Source: an uncultured Paracoccaceae bacterium (GTDB lineage: Bacteria > Pseudomonadota > Alphaproteobacteria > Rhodobacterales > Rhodobacteraceae). From it: 7,048 bases of DNA. Positions 1 through 6,739 of this stretch are shown one piece after another; the first letter of the stretch is position 1; each line of letters begins with the position of its first letter. The translations under genes were made by a program, and so were the position numbers. Below the pieces are notes generated by a model, which saw only the letters and a list, made by a program, of their open reading frames with translations, did not search any database and was not told where the DNA came from. The stretch spans positions 1 through 7,048 of the forward strand of contig CAJXHQ010000159.1 of assembly GCA_913054485.1 (NCBI GenBank), read 5' to 3'.

Positions 1-1557
<1,557 letters not shown>

Positions 1558-1579
1558 GGCAGAACGTACTAAATAGGAA

Positions 1580-1602
1580 AGCCCCGCCGGATCAGCGGGG
1601 CT
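1580..1602. terminator. Hairpin terminator after acnA, possibly bidirectional
   Basis: A perfect 8-bp stem (AGCCCCGC / GCGGGGCT) encloses a 7-nt loop and begins 22 nt after the acnA stop. On the plus strand it is followed by CTACTTCATT, a weak U tract. On the minus strand it is followed by TTTCCTATTT, which is T-richer, so it could also stop leftward transcription from the thioesterase gene. The position and stem support a Rho-independent terminator. Activity is inferred. Confidence 0.75.
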
Positions 1603-1702
1603 ACTTCATTACTCTAAATCCGAAAGAACCTTTTCAACTCAAGCACCGCGCCCGCGTCGTGCCGCAGGTACGCCTCTGGCGTGACGGGGGCGGTTCGGGC
1701 GC

Positions 1703-1723
1703 TGCCCGTGCATAGCACGGGCA
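1703..1723 (-). terminator. Compact hairpin downstream of the thioesterase gene
   Basis: A perfect 9-bp stem (TGCCCGTGC / GCACGGGCA) with a 3-nt loop lies 27 nt past the thioesterase stop on the minus strand. No T-run follows it in either direction, so it is not a canonical intrinsic terminator. It may protect the 3' end or assist termination together with the hairpin at 1580-1602. The rest of 1603-1750 shows no gene I can support. Confidence 0.4.
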
Positions 1724-1750
1724 ATGTTGGCTATTGAAACACCGGTTGCC

Positions 1751-2185
1751 TCACCCCTCAAAAACCGGCCGCGGTGCTCCTTCGCCGTCCAGCGCCACAA
1801 AGACAAAGTCCGCTGCCGTGACCTTCTCGCCCTTCTCGGCGAAGCGCGGCCGCGCCCAGGCGTCGATATGGATCCGCATCGAGGTGCGCCCGACCTTCTC
1901 CAGCGTCGCATAAAGCGTCACCTCATCCCCCACTTTCACCGGCCGCAGGAACTGCATCCCCTCCACCGACACCGTGGCGCAGCGCCCGTGCGAGACCCGG
2001 CCCGCCATATTGCCTGCCGCCAGATCCATCTGCGACATCAGCCAGCCGCCGAAAATATCCCCGGCCGGGTTGGTGTCTGCCGGCATGGCGATAGTGCGGT
2101 GCACCAGCACGCCGTCCGCCTGCTGCCGCCCGTGTTTGCTGCGCTGTTGCCCGCGGGCCAGTGTATCTTCCATGTTATCGCTCAT
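1751..2185 (-). CDS. Acyl-CoA thioesterase, YciA-like hotdog-fold protein
   Basis: This 144-residue protein belongs to the YciA/acyl-CoA hydrolase branch of the hotdog fold, which cleaves acyl-CoAs to free acids and CoA in the cytoplasm. The diagnostic stretch is MPADTNPAGDIFGGWLMSQM at residues 34-53. Asp43 in the GDIFGG motif corresponds to the catalytic Asp of YciA, and Asp54 follows on the helix. Later conserved parts are VSVEGMQFLRPVKVGDEV (73-90) and a final strand ending in FVFVALD. The first 25 residues are hydrophilic and variable. The start is the ATG at 2185-2183, because AGGGAG (2199-2194) lies 8 nt upstream. A second ATG four codons in is possible. The gene is divergent from ddaH and ends with a TGA close to two hairpins. 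The same frame stays open upstream across ddaH, but that part is an antisense shadow. The family is confident. The acyl chain preferred cannot be read from sequence. Confidence 0.92.
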   Translation of the reverse strand: MSDNMEDTLARGQQRSKHGRQQADGVLVHRTIAMPADTNPAGDIFGGWLMSQMDLAAGNMAGRVSHGRCATVSVEGMQFLRPVKVGDEVTLYATLEKVGRTSMRIHIDAWARPRFAEKGEKVTAADFVFVALDGEGAPRPVFEG

Positions 2186-2254
2186 TCGGAGTGCTCCCTG
2201 ATCTTCCGGGACCTGCCGCGGAGGACGATTGATTTCCCGCGATCCTATAGCTTT

Positions 2255-2272
2255 TGAACCAGAACCGGAACC
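2255..2272. repeat. Three tandem NGAACC hexamers, possible operator
   Basis: The sequence TGAACC-AGAACC-GGAACC repeats a 6-nt unit three times without gaps. It sits about 70 nt from the thioesterase start and about 85 nt from the ddaH start, next to the A+T-rich patch at 2245-2250. The repetition is directly visible. A role as a binding site is inference, and chance is possible in such a short unit. Confidence 0.35.
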
Positions 2273-2345
2273 GCTCCTCCTGCCCTCAGCGTGCGCCCCC
2301 GCTTGCATCCCGTGACAGCCTCCGCCATCCTGCCGTGGAACAATC

Positions 2346-2350
2346 AGGAG
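2346..2350 (+). promoter_or_regulatory. Ribosome binding site that sets the ddaH start
   Basis: AGGAG lies 6 nt before the ATG at 2357. This supports that ATG over the in-frame GTG at 2291, which would add 22 residues with no family resemblance. Confidence 0.8.
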
Positions 2351-2356
2351 CAGATT

Positions 2357-3145
2357 ATGCCCGGCCACAGCTATACCTTTACTCACGCCCTTTGCCGCAC
2401 GCCCTCGCGCTCTGTCACCGCAGGTCTGCGCGCCGCTGATCAGGGCGACCCGGATGCGGATCTCTTCGTGCAGGAACACGCGGCCTACGGCGATGCCCTG
2501 CGCGCCACCGGCGCAACGGTCAGGGTGCTGGAGCCGCTGGAGGCCTTCCCCGACAGCACCTTCATCGAAGATGCCGCGCTCTGCCTCAAAGGCCAGGCCA
2601 TCGTGCTGCGCCCCGGAGCGGACACCCGCCTCGGTGAAGCTGCCGCCCTGCGCCCTGACCTTCAGCGCGTGATGAACGGGGTGATCGAACTGGAAACCGA
2701 AGGCTATGTCGATGGCGGCGATATCCTGTGTTCCGACCATGAGGTGATGATTGGCCTGTCGGCCCGAACCACCCGCCAAGGGGCGGAAGACCTGCGGCCC
2801 ATCGTGGAGAGCCTCGGTTACACCATGCGAATTCTCGAAACCCCGGCAGACATCCTGCATTTCAAAACCGAAAGCAGCCTGCTGGACACGGAAACCATCC
2901 TCGCCACGCCCAAGCTGGCCGCCTCGGGCTGTTTCACAGGGTATCGCGTGATCCTGACCCCGGAGGGCGAGGAGGCCGCCGCCAATGCCATCCGCTTCAA
3001 CGATACGGTCTTCCTGTCGGCCGGCCATCCAAAGACCGCCGCCGCCCTGCGCGAGACGGGCTACAAGGTGACCGAACTCGCCACCAGCCAGGCCGCGCTG
3101 GTCGACGGCGGGCTGTCCTGCCTGTCGCTGCGCTTCTCGCTCTGA
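2357..3145 (+). CDS. ddaH: Dimethylargininase (dimethylarginine dimethylaminohydrolase)
   Basis: DDAH hydrolyses N-omega-methylated arginines to citrulline and mono- or dimethylamine in the cytoplasm, by a covalent thiol mechanism on a pentein fold. The predicted protein has 262 residues, close to the 254 of the Pseudomonas enzyme. The N-terminal THALCRTPSRSV, the segment FPDSTFIEDAA (64-74), VDGGDILCSDHEVMIGLSAR (118-137), LHFKT (167-171) and the C-terminal LVDGGLSCLSLRF (248-260) are all typical. The predicted triad is Asp119, His168 and Cys255. At the acidic position the Pseudomonas enzyme has Glu114 while mammalian DDAH1 has Asp, so this protein resembles the mammalian form there. The start ATG has AGGAG 6 nt upstream. 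An SDR gene follows after 23 nt, probably in the same transcript. A related pentein hydrolase with another guanidino substrate cannot be excluded, but the Cys-containing C-terminal motif fits DDAH well. Confidence 0.9.
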   Translation: MPGHSYTFTHALCRTPSRSVTAGLRAADQGDPDADLFVQEHAAYGDALRATGATVRVLEPLEAFPDSTFIEDAALCLKGQAIVLRPGADTRLGEAAALRPDLQRVMNGVIELETEGYVDGGDILCSDHEVMIGLSARTTRQGAEDLRPIVESLGYTMRILETPADILHFKTESSLLDTETILATPKLAASGCFTGYRVILTPEGEEAAANAIRFNDTVFLSAGHPKTAAALRETGYKVTELATSQAALVDGGLSCLSLRFSL

Positions 3146-3168
3146 TCCCAACCCGAAAGGCGCCTCTC

Positions 3169-3870
3169 ATGAAGACAGTACTGGTCACCGGGGGCGCCTA
3201 TGGCATCGGCCGCGCCATCGCCCGCGCCTTTGCCCCCGATCACAACGTGGCCGTCACCTGGAACAGGACGGCGCCTGATGCGCTTCTGTCCGAGGCTCCC
3301 GGTGTTCTCCCGGTGCAGGCTGACCTTACGGCCACAGGGGCGGCAGAGAGGGTCGTGGAGGAGGTAACGGCGCGTTTCGGCGGGCTGGATATTATCGTCA
3401 ACAATGCCGGCGGGGCTGCCGCCTCCCCGCTGGAGACTTTCGACCCCGGTCTTTCCCGGAATATGCTTGAGGTGAACCTGCTGGCCCCGGCCGCCCTCCT
3501 GGCCGCCGCCCTGCCCCATCTGACCCCCGGCAGCGCCATCGTCAGCATCTCTTCCACCAATGCGGTGCTGCCGCCGATGGGCGCGGTGATCTACGGCGCC
3601 AGCAAGGCAGGTCTCAACCTCTGGACCCGCGGCATGGCCAAGGAGCTTGGCCCCAAAGGCATCCGCGTCAACGCCGTCGCGCCGGGGGCCGTCAATGTGG
3701 CGGAAAACCCGCGCGATGCAGAGATGACCGGCCAGTTCCTCAAGGACACCGCCCTAGGCAGCCTCGCCGCCGCTGAGGACATCGCAAGCGCCGTCCGTTT
3801 CCTGGCGTCAGACGCCGCCCGCGCCATTACCGGCGAGGTGCTGAACGTCAACGGCGGTTACCGGCTTTGA
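3169..3870 (+). CDS. SDR family NAD(P)-dependent oxidoreductase
   Basis: A 233-residue classical short-chain dehydrogenase/reductase with a single Rossmann domain and no signal peptide. The cofactor loop TGGAYGIG is at residues 7-14. NNAGG is at 78-82, the tetrad Asn is probably 103 (EVNLLAP), the catalytic Ser is probably 129 (SISST), and Tyr142 and Lys146 lie in YGASK. The PG motif after beta-6 is at 172-173, and the C-terminal GEVLNVNGGYRL is typical. Asn32-Arg33 after the second strand resembles NADPH-preferring FabG-like enzymes, so NADP(H) is a tentative guess. The substrate is unknown. The ATG follows a GAAAGG Shine-Dalgarno-like sequence by 8 nt, only 23 nt after the ddaH stop, which suggests co-transcription. 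The next gene begins 62 nt downstream. All catalytic residues are present. Confidence 0.93.
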   Translation: MKTVLVTGGAYGIGRAIARAFAPDHNVAVTWNRTAPDALLSEAPGVLPVQADLTATGAAERVVEEVTARFGGLDIIVNNAGGAAASPLETFDPGLSRNMLEVNLLAPAALLAAALPHLTPGSAIVSISSTNAVLPPMGAVIYGASKAGLNLWTRGMAKELGPKGIRVNAVAPGAVNVAENPRDAEMTGQFLKDTALGSLAAAEDIASAVRFLASDAARAITGEVLNVNGGYRL

Positions 3871-3932
3871 CGCACAGCCCCTGTTCACCTGCCCGCCTTG
3901 CTTGAAATCCCGGCAGAGGGGATAAAACTTCC

Positions 3933-4271
3933 ATGAAACAGATTGACCAGATCACCGGCTACCACGCCCATGTCTATTTCGACGCTGCAACCGTTGCGCA
4001 GGCGCGCCGCCTTTGTGAAAATGCGATCAGCCTCTTTGGTATCAAAATGGGCCGGGTGCATGAAAAATGCGTCGGACCGCACCCGCGCTGGTCCTGCCAG
4101 CTTGCCGCCAGCCCGGAGCAATTCGCGCAGCTCCTGCCCTGGCTCTCCCTGAACCGCGCGGGCCTCATCGTCTTTGCCCACCCGGAAACCGGCAATGACC
4201 TTGAGGACCACCGCGACCACGGCATCTGGCTTGGCACCGTGCTGGATCTCGACCTCTCCATCTTCGCCTGA
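3933..4271 (+). CDS. DOPA 4,5-dioxygenase family protein
   Basis: A 112-residue soluble protein matching the small DOPA 4,5-dioxygenase family, whose fungal members open the catechol ring of DOPA in betalain-type pigment synthesis. Recognisable segments are GYHAHVYFD (9-17), VGPHPRWSCQL (47-57), LNRAGLIVFAHPETGNDL (73-90), DHRDHGIWLG (92-101) and LDLSIF near the end. It is rich in His (11, 13, 43, 50, 83, 93, 96), several of which could bind a metal. The length is near that of other bacterial members. GAGGGGA (3916-3922) lies 10 nt before the ATG. The gene lies 62 nt after the SDR gene in the same direction and may share its transcript. It converges with ccmG across a 307-nt gap. Family membership is clear. 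The true bacterial substrate, and any link to DDAH or the SDR, cannot be read from sequence. Confidence 0.88.
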   Translation: MKQIDQITGYHAHVYFDAATVAQARRLCENAISLFGIKMGRVHEKCVGPHPRWSCQLAASPEQFAQLLPWLSLNRAGLIVFAHPETGNDLEDHRDHGIWLGTVLDLDLSIFA

Positions 4272-4282
4272 CCCCATCGCCG

Positions 4283-4466
4283 CCCAAGCCGCTGCTTCGG
4301 AGCCGTCCTCGCTGGCCCTGCCGGGCCGGCAGCACGGCACCCGGGTCCGGCACAATCGCCGAGGGGCCCCGCCACCGGCGGGGAGACGGCTATTGTGCTG
4401 GAGGCGGGGGACGGGAGGCTGGCACCAAGGGGCAAAGCGCGGAGGGCTCCGGAGCTGCTGCTTTGG
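4283..4466. repeat. Large concentric imperfect inverted repeat in convergent intergenic gap
   Basis: Three nested inverted-repeat pairs share one centre near 4374-4375. The outer arms 4283-4304 and 4445-4466 match at 18 of 22 positions. The middle arms 4346-4361 and 4387-4402 give 14 Watson-Crick pairs, one G-T pair and one mismatch. The inner arms 4367-4373 and 4377-4383 are a perfect 7-bp stem with a 3-nt loop. The segments between outer and middle arms are also roughly complementary if small gaps are allowed. Together they could fold as one hairpin of about 184 nt. No T-run follows it. It may be a MITE-like or REP-like genomic repeat, a structured RNA, or a bidirectional transcription barrier. 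Pairings were counted by hand. Confidence 0.65.
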
Positions 4467-4475
4467 TGAGCTCCG
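4450..4475. repeat. Short inverted repeat beside the large palindrome
   Basis: CGGAGCT (4450-4456) and AGCTCCG (4469-4475) form a perfect 7-bp stem with a 12-nt loop. It overlaps the right outer arm of the 184-nt palindrome, so the two folds would compete. Confidence 0.45.
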
Positions 4476-4493
4476 AAGTCTCGCCGTATCAAA

Positions 4494-4510
4494 GCCTGCC
4501 GAAGGCAGGC
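4494..4510. repeat. Compact GC hairpin with GAA loop
   Basis: GCCTGCC / GGCAGGC is a perfect 7-bp stem with a 3-nt loop. It also overlaps a 10-bp palindrome, CAGGCGCCTG (4506-4515). No coding sequence explains it. Together with the hairpin at 4544-4572 it resembles the paired small stem-loops of REP-type elements, but that class is only a guess. Confidence 0.45.
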
Positions 4511-4543
4511 GCCTGGCGGCCGCAAAGCGGGCGCAAAACCTGT

Positions 4544-4572
4544 AGCCGTTCCCGCCAAAGGCGGGTGCGGCT
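4544..4572 (-). terminator. Probable terminator of the ccm operon
   Basis: The hairpin pairs AGCCG with CGGCT and CCCGCC with GGCGGG. A small internal mismatch separates the two stems and the loop is 3 nt. It lies 6 nt beyond the ccmG stop on the minus strand. The following minus-strand sequence ACAGGTTTTGC has a short T-run. Position and shape favour Rho-independent termination of the leftward ccm transcript, although the T tract is weak. Confidence 0.6.
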
Positions 4573-4578
4573 GCCGCT

Positions 4579-5118
4579 TTACTGCGCTGCAGCCTGCGCC
4601 AGTGCCGGGCGGATCTTCTCTGCAATCACGCGCTGGGTCACCGGGCCCGCAAAGCGCAGGATCACCGTGCCATCCCCGGCAATCACGTATGTCTCAGGCA
4701 CGCCGTAGACCCCCCAGTCGATGCCCGTGCGGCCCGGCTCATCATGGCCAATGCCAGTATAAGGATCGCCCAGCTCGGCCAGGAAGGCCGAGGCATTGGA
4801 AAACTTGTCTTTGTAGTTGATGCCGTAGACAGGGATGCCCTCCTCCGACAAGGCCTCAAGGCTGGGATGTTCAGCCCGGCAGGGCGCGCACCAGCTGGCC
4901 CAGAAGTTCACCAGTTTCACCTCGCCGTCGCGCAGCGTGGCATCATCGAAACCGGGCTTCTCGCCAAAAGCGCTCATCGTCAGCGCCGGAGCCTGTTTGC
5001 CTTCGCGGGTCGACGGCAGGCTGTTTGGGTCTTCGCGAAACATGCCGATGGCGGCAAAGCCCACAAAGCCTGCAAAAATCAGCGGCGGCAGGATCATCAA
5101 AGGAGAGACTTTAGCCAT
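4579..5118 (-). CDS. ccmG: Thiol:disulfide interchange protein CcmG (DsbE/HelX), cytochrome c maturation
   Basis: CcmG is a membrane-anchored periplasmic thioredoxin that keeps the CXXCH cysteines of apocytochrome c, or CcmH, reduced before haem attachment. The protein has 179 residues. A single N-terminal hydrophobic segment (about 7-27) anchors it. The thioredoxin domain follows, with the active site WCAPC (Cys77, Cys80) inside VNFWASWCAPCRAEHPS, the CcmG-type GINYKD at 99-104, and the cis-proline in GVPET (Pro141). All redox residues are intact and the length is normal. The ATG overlaps the end of ccmD by 8 nt, and AGAGGG (5133-5128) lies 9 nt upstream inside ccmD, so translation is probably coupled. 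It is the last gene of the ccm cluster, followed by a hairpin. Context and motif together make CcmG much more likely than a general thioredoxin-like protein. Confidence 0.96.
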   Translation of the reverse strand: MAKVSPLMILPPLIFAGFVGFAAIGMFREDPNSLPSTREGKQAPALTMSAFGEKPGFDDATLRDGEVKLVNFWASWCAPCRAEHPSLEALSEEGIPVYGINYKDKFSNASAFLAELGDPYTGIGHDEPGRTGIDWGVYGVPETYVIAGDGTVILRFAGPVTQRVIAEKIRPALAQAAAQ

Positions 5119-5266
5119 TGCCGCGCACCCTCTGTTCCACTGCGTCCATCTCGCGGCGCACCCTGCGGCCGCGCATGACGCTCATCACCACCAGCACGAT
5201 CAGCAGCAGCAGCGAGGCGGCATAGGCCGACAGCACCATATCTGCGTATTTTCCAAGATCAGGCAC
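5111..5266 (-). CDS. ccmD: Haem exporter protein CcmD (small membrane protein, GTG start)
   Basis: This 51-residue protein begins MPDLGKYADMVLSAYAAS (GTG read as Met). One transmembrane segment follows at about 14-31, then a strongly basic cytoplasmic stretch (RGRRVRRE, 32-39) and a short acidic-basic tail. This is the standard CcmD pattern of PDLGKYA, hydrophobic helix and RR-rich tail. CcmD helps the CcmABC complex release haem-loaded CcmE. The gene starts 2 nt after the ccmC stop and overlaps ccmG by 8 nt. GGAGG (5281-5277) lies 10 nt before the chosen GTG. Another in-frame GTG at 5272-5270 would overlap the ccmC TGA as GTGA and add two residues, but with only 4 nt of spacing. I prefer the inner start, though not firmly. 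The gene is easy to miss because of its size and start codon. Confidence 0.9.
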   Translation of the reverse strand: MPDLGKYADMVLSAYAASLLLLIVLVVMSVMRGRRVRREMDAVEQRVRGNG

Positions 5267-5268
5267 TA

Positions 5269-6024
5269 TCACGCCGCCTCCACACGTTCACGCGCCTGAA
5301 GCGCCTTGATGCGCCGGGCACGGATTTCAGTCCCGGTGCGGTAGAACACCAGGGCTATGAACAGCAAGACAAAGCCTGCAATACAGACCATCAGCGGCGC
5401 AAAGAAGATGTTCGACACTTTCTCCTCCGTATCACTGCCGGTCACGGCGCCTGCCCGCATGATCGACGCGCCCTGATGCAGCCCCTGGTTCCAGAAGTTC
5501 ACCGCATAGCGGCTGAGCACGGCGAACACCGACCCCACCAAGCAGAGGATCGAAGTCAGATCGGCGGCAGTATCCGGATTATCAATCGCCTCCCACAGGG
5601 CCATATAGCCGAGGTAGAAGAGGAACAGCATAAGGAATGAGGTCAGACGCGGGTCCCATTCCCACCAGGTGCCCCACATCGGCTGGCCCCAGATCGCGCC
5701 GGTGACCAGCGCAATCACCGTCATCACCACCCCGATGGGGGCAGCGGCACGGGCCGCCAGCGCGCTCACATGGTGGCGGCGCACGATCCACACCAGCGAT
5801 GCCACCAGCATCATGAACCAGATGTTGATCGCCATCAGGGCGGCCGGCACATGCAGGTAGATGATCTTGACGGTAGATCCCTGGCGGTAGTCATCGGGCG
5901 TGAAGAAGAAGCCCCAGACCAGACCGGTCACAAGCAGCACACCTGAGCTCACCCACAGGAACGGCATCAGCTTTTCCGTGGTGGCCAGGAATTTTTTCGG
6001 GTTTGCATATTCCCAGAACGACAT
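5269..6024 (-). CDS. ccmC: Haem-handling protein CcmC, cytochrome c maturation
   Basis: CcmC binds haem on the periplasmic side of the inner membrane and delivers it to the chaperone CcmE. The protein has 251 residues and about six membrane segments (roughly 21-41, 60-82, 95-113, 128-146, 158-174 and 206-228). The tryptophan-rich WWD haem-handling motif is WGTWWEWDPRLTS at 117-129. The two conserved histidines that ligate haem fit His58 (IYLHVPAA) and His183 (GLHQG), flanking the WWD segment as expected. The start MSFWEYANPKKF is typical. A weak AGGT lies 7 nt upstream of the ATG. Unlike the other ccm junctions seen here, its start does not overlap or abut its upstream neighbour: 58 nt separate it from ccmB. 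The stop TGA is 2 nt from the ccmD start. No defect is visible. Confidence 0.97.
   Translation of the reverse strand: MSFWEYANPKKFLATTEKLMPFLWVSSGVLLVTGLVWGFFFTPDDYRQGSTVKIIYLHVPAALMAINIWFMMLVASLVWIVRRHHVSALAARAAAPIGVVMTVIALVTGAIWGQPMWGTWWEWDPRLTSFLMLFLFYLGYMALWEAIDNPDTAADLTSILCLVGSVFAVLSRYAVNFWNQGLHQGASIMRAGAVTGSDTEEKVSNIFFAPLMVCIAGFVLLFIALVFYRTGTEIRARRIKALQARERVEAA
5277..5281 (-). promoter_or_regulatory. Ribosome binding site for ccmD within ccmC
   Basis: GGAGG on the minus strand lies 10 nt before the GTG at 5266 and 4 nt before the alternative GTG at 5272. The spacing favours the downstream start. It is embedded in the last codons of ccmC. Confidence 0.6.
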
Positions 6025-6082
6025 ATCGGCTACCTAATTTGTCCTTGAGGATTTCTCAATTCACATTCCATTTTACCACACC
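6025..6082 (-). other. A+T-rich ccmB-ccmC junction with a 13-codon mini-ORF
   Basis: This 58-nt spacer is about 40% G+C by hand count, far below its surroundings. On the minus strand an ATG at 6071 opens a 13-residue frame (MECELRNPQGQIR) ending in TAG at 6032-6030, 5 nt before the ccmC ATG. GAGGT lies 9 nt upstream of this ATG, overlapping the ccmB stop region. It could be a re-initiation relay, an internal promoter or RNA-processing site, or simply spacer. I do not call it a gene. Confidence 0.35.
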
Positions 6083-6739
6083 TCAGCGCAGGTTCACGCG
6101 CAGCACCGCGGCACTGGCAAAAGGCAGCAGCGCGATGGAGGCGGCAGAGATCCCGGCCAGCATCAGCAGCGGCACCTGCACGGCAAAGCCTTCCGCCCCG
6201 CGCCGCGCCACTTCCGCGCCGAAAATCAGCGTCGGCACGTAGAGCGGCAGAACCAGAAGCGACAGCAGGAGCCCGCCGCGCTTCAGCCCGACCGTCAAAG
6301 CCGCGCCAAACGTACCGATCACCGACAGCGCCGGCGTGCCCAGCAGCAGCGAGACCACCAGCCAGAGGTATCCCGGTCCCGGCAGGTTCAGAAGCACCCC
6401 CAGAACGGGTGCTGCCAGTACCAGCGGCAGGCCGGTGGTGATCCAATGGGCCAGCGCTTTGATGGTCACAGTACTTTCCAAAGGCAGCGGGGCCGTCGCC
6501 AAAAGGTCAAGCGAGCCGTCCTCCCAGTCCAATGCCAGCAGCCGGTCCAGCGACAGTAGGCAGGCCAGCAGCGCGCCGAGCCACAGCACACCGGGCGCGA
6601 TCTTGTCCAGCAGGGCCGATTGCGGTCCGACCGAAAAGGGCACCAGAACGGTGACAATCAGGAAGAAGGCAAGGCCAAGGCCAAAGCCGCCGCCGGCCCG
6701 CAGGGCCAGTTTCAGATCACGCATCAGGAGGGCAATCAC
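6083..6739 (-). CDS. ccmB: Haem exporter membrane subunit CcmB (GTG start)
   Basis: CcmB is the transmembrane half of the CcmAB ABC transporter, which acts with CcmC and CcmD to release holo-CcmE. The protein has 218 residues, the usual CcmB length. It starts [20 protein letters not shown], the normal amphipathic N-terminus of the family. About six hydrophobic segments lie near 20-37, 48-65, 99-119, 123-150, 155-175 and 188-212. A conserved cytoplasmic loop with [18 protein letters not shown] (71-88) is the typical coupling-region sequence. The GTG start overlaps the ccmA stop in a GTGA, and GGAGG (6750-6746) lies 6 nt upstream, which favours GTG over the internal ATG at codon 6. The 4-nt overlap implies translational coupling with ccmA. 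Confidence 0.95.
   Translation of the reverse strand: MIALLMRDLKLALRAGGGFGLGLAFFLIVTVLVPFSVGPQSALLDKIAPGVLWLGALLACLLSLDRLLALDWEDGSLDLLATAPLPLESTVTIKALAHWITTGLPLVLAAPVLGVLLNLPGPGYLWLVVSLLLGTPALSVIGTFGAALTVGLKRGGLLLSLLVLPLYVPTLIFGAEVARRGAEGFAVQVPLLMLAGISAASIALLPFASAAVLRVNLR

Larger units (their letters stand above)
2186..2356. promoter_or_regulatory. Divergent intergenic region between thioesterase and ddaH
   Basis: Both flanking genes start outward from this 171-nt segment, so it should carry at least two promoters. I could not find a convincing sigma-70 pair. The most A+T-rich patch is around CTATAG (2245-2250), a self-complementary hexamer that could serve as a -10-like element in either direction, but no well-spaced -35 accompanies it. 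Immediately to its right are three tandem hexamers of pattern NGAACC (2255-2272), a possible protein-binding site. The call that this is a regulatory region rests on gene orientation. Confidence 0.5.

Noticed and set aside
2229..2251. TTGATT (2229-2234) and TATAGC (2246-2251) as a sigma-70 promoter for ddaH
   Set aside because: The spacing is only 11 nt, too short for a functional -35/-10 pair.
2291..2356. An N-terminal extension of DDAH from GTG 2291
   Set aside because: The 22 added residues do not resemble the family, and a strong AGGAG sits 6 nt before the ATG at 2357.
1751..3151. A 466-codon open frame on the minus strand running through ddaH and into the thioesterase
   Set aside because: Only the last 144 codons match a known family, with their own Shine-Dalgarno and ATG. 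The rest is antisense to a fully conserved ddaH, a common effect of high G+C codon bias.
4174..4545. Plus-strand frame of 123 codons covering the intergenic palindrome
   Set aside because: It overlaps the end of the DOPA dioxygenase gene in another frame, and its remaining sequence is explained by the inverted repeats. No recognisable domain.
3885..4625. Minus-strand frames of 194 to 246 codons across the DOPA dioxygenase gene and the intergenic palindrome
   Set aside because: Low-complexity Arg/Ala/Pro-rich translations, antisense to a recognised gene and running through inverted repeats. No family match or ribosome site supports them.
6030..6446. Minus-strand frame of 138 codons overlapping ccmB
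   Set aside because: An out-of-frame shadow of ccmB with Arg/Gly/Ala-rich composition. Only its last 13 codons, in the ccmB-ccmC gap, were kept as a low-confidence mini-ORF note.
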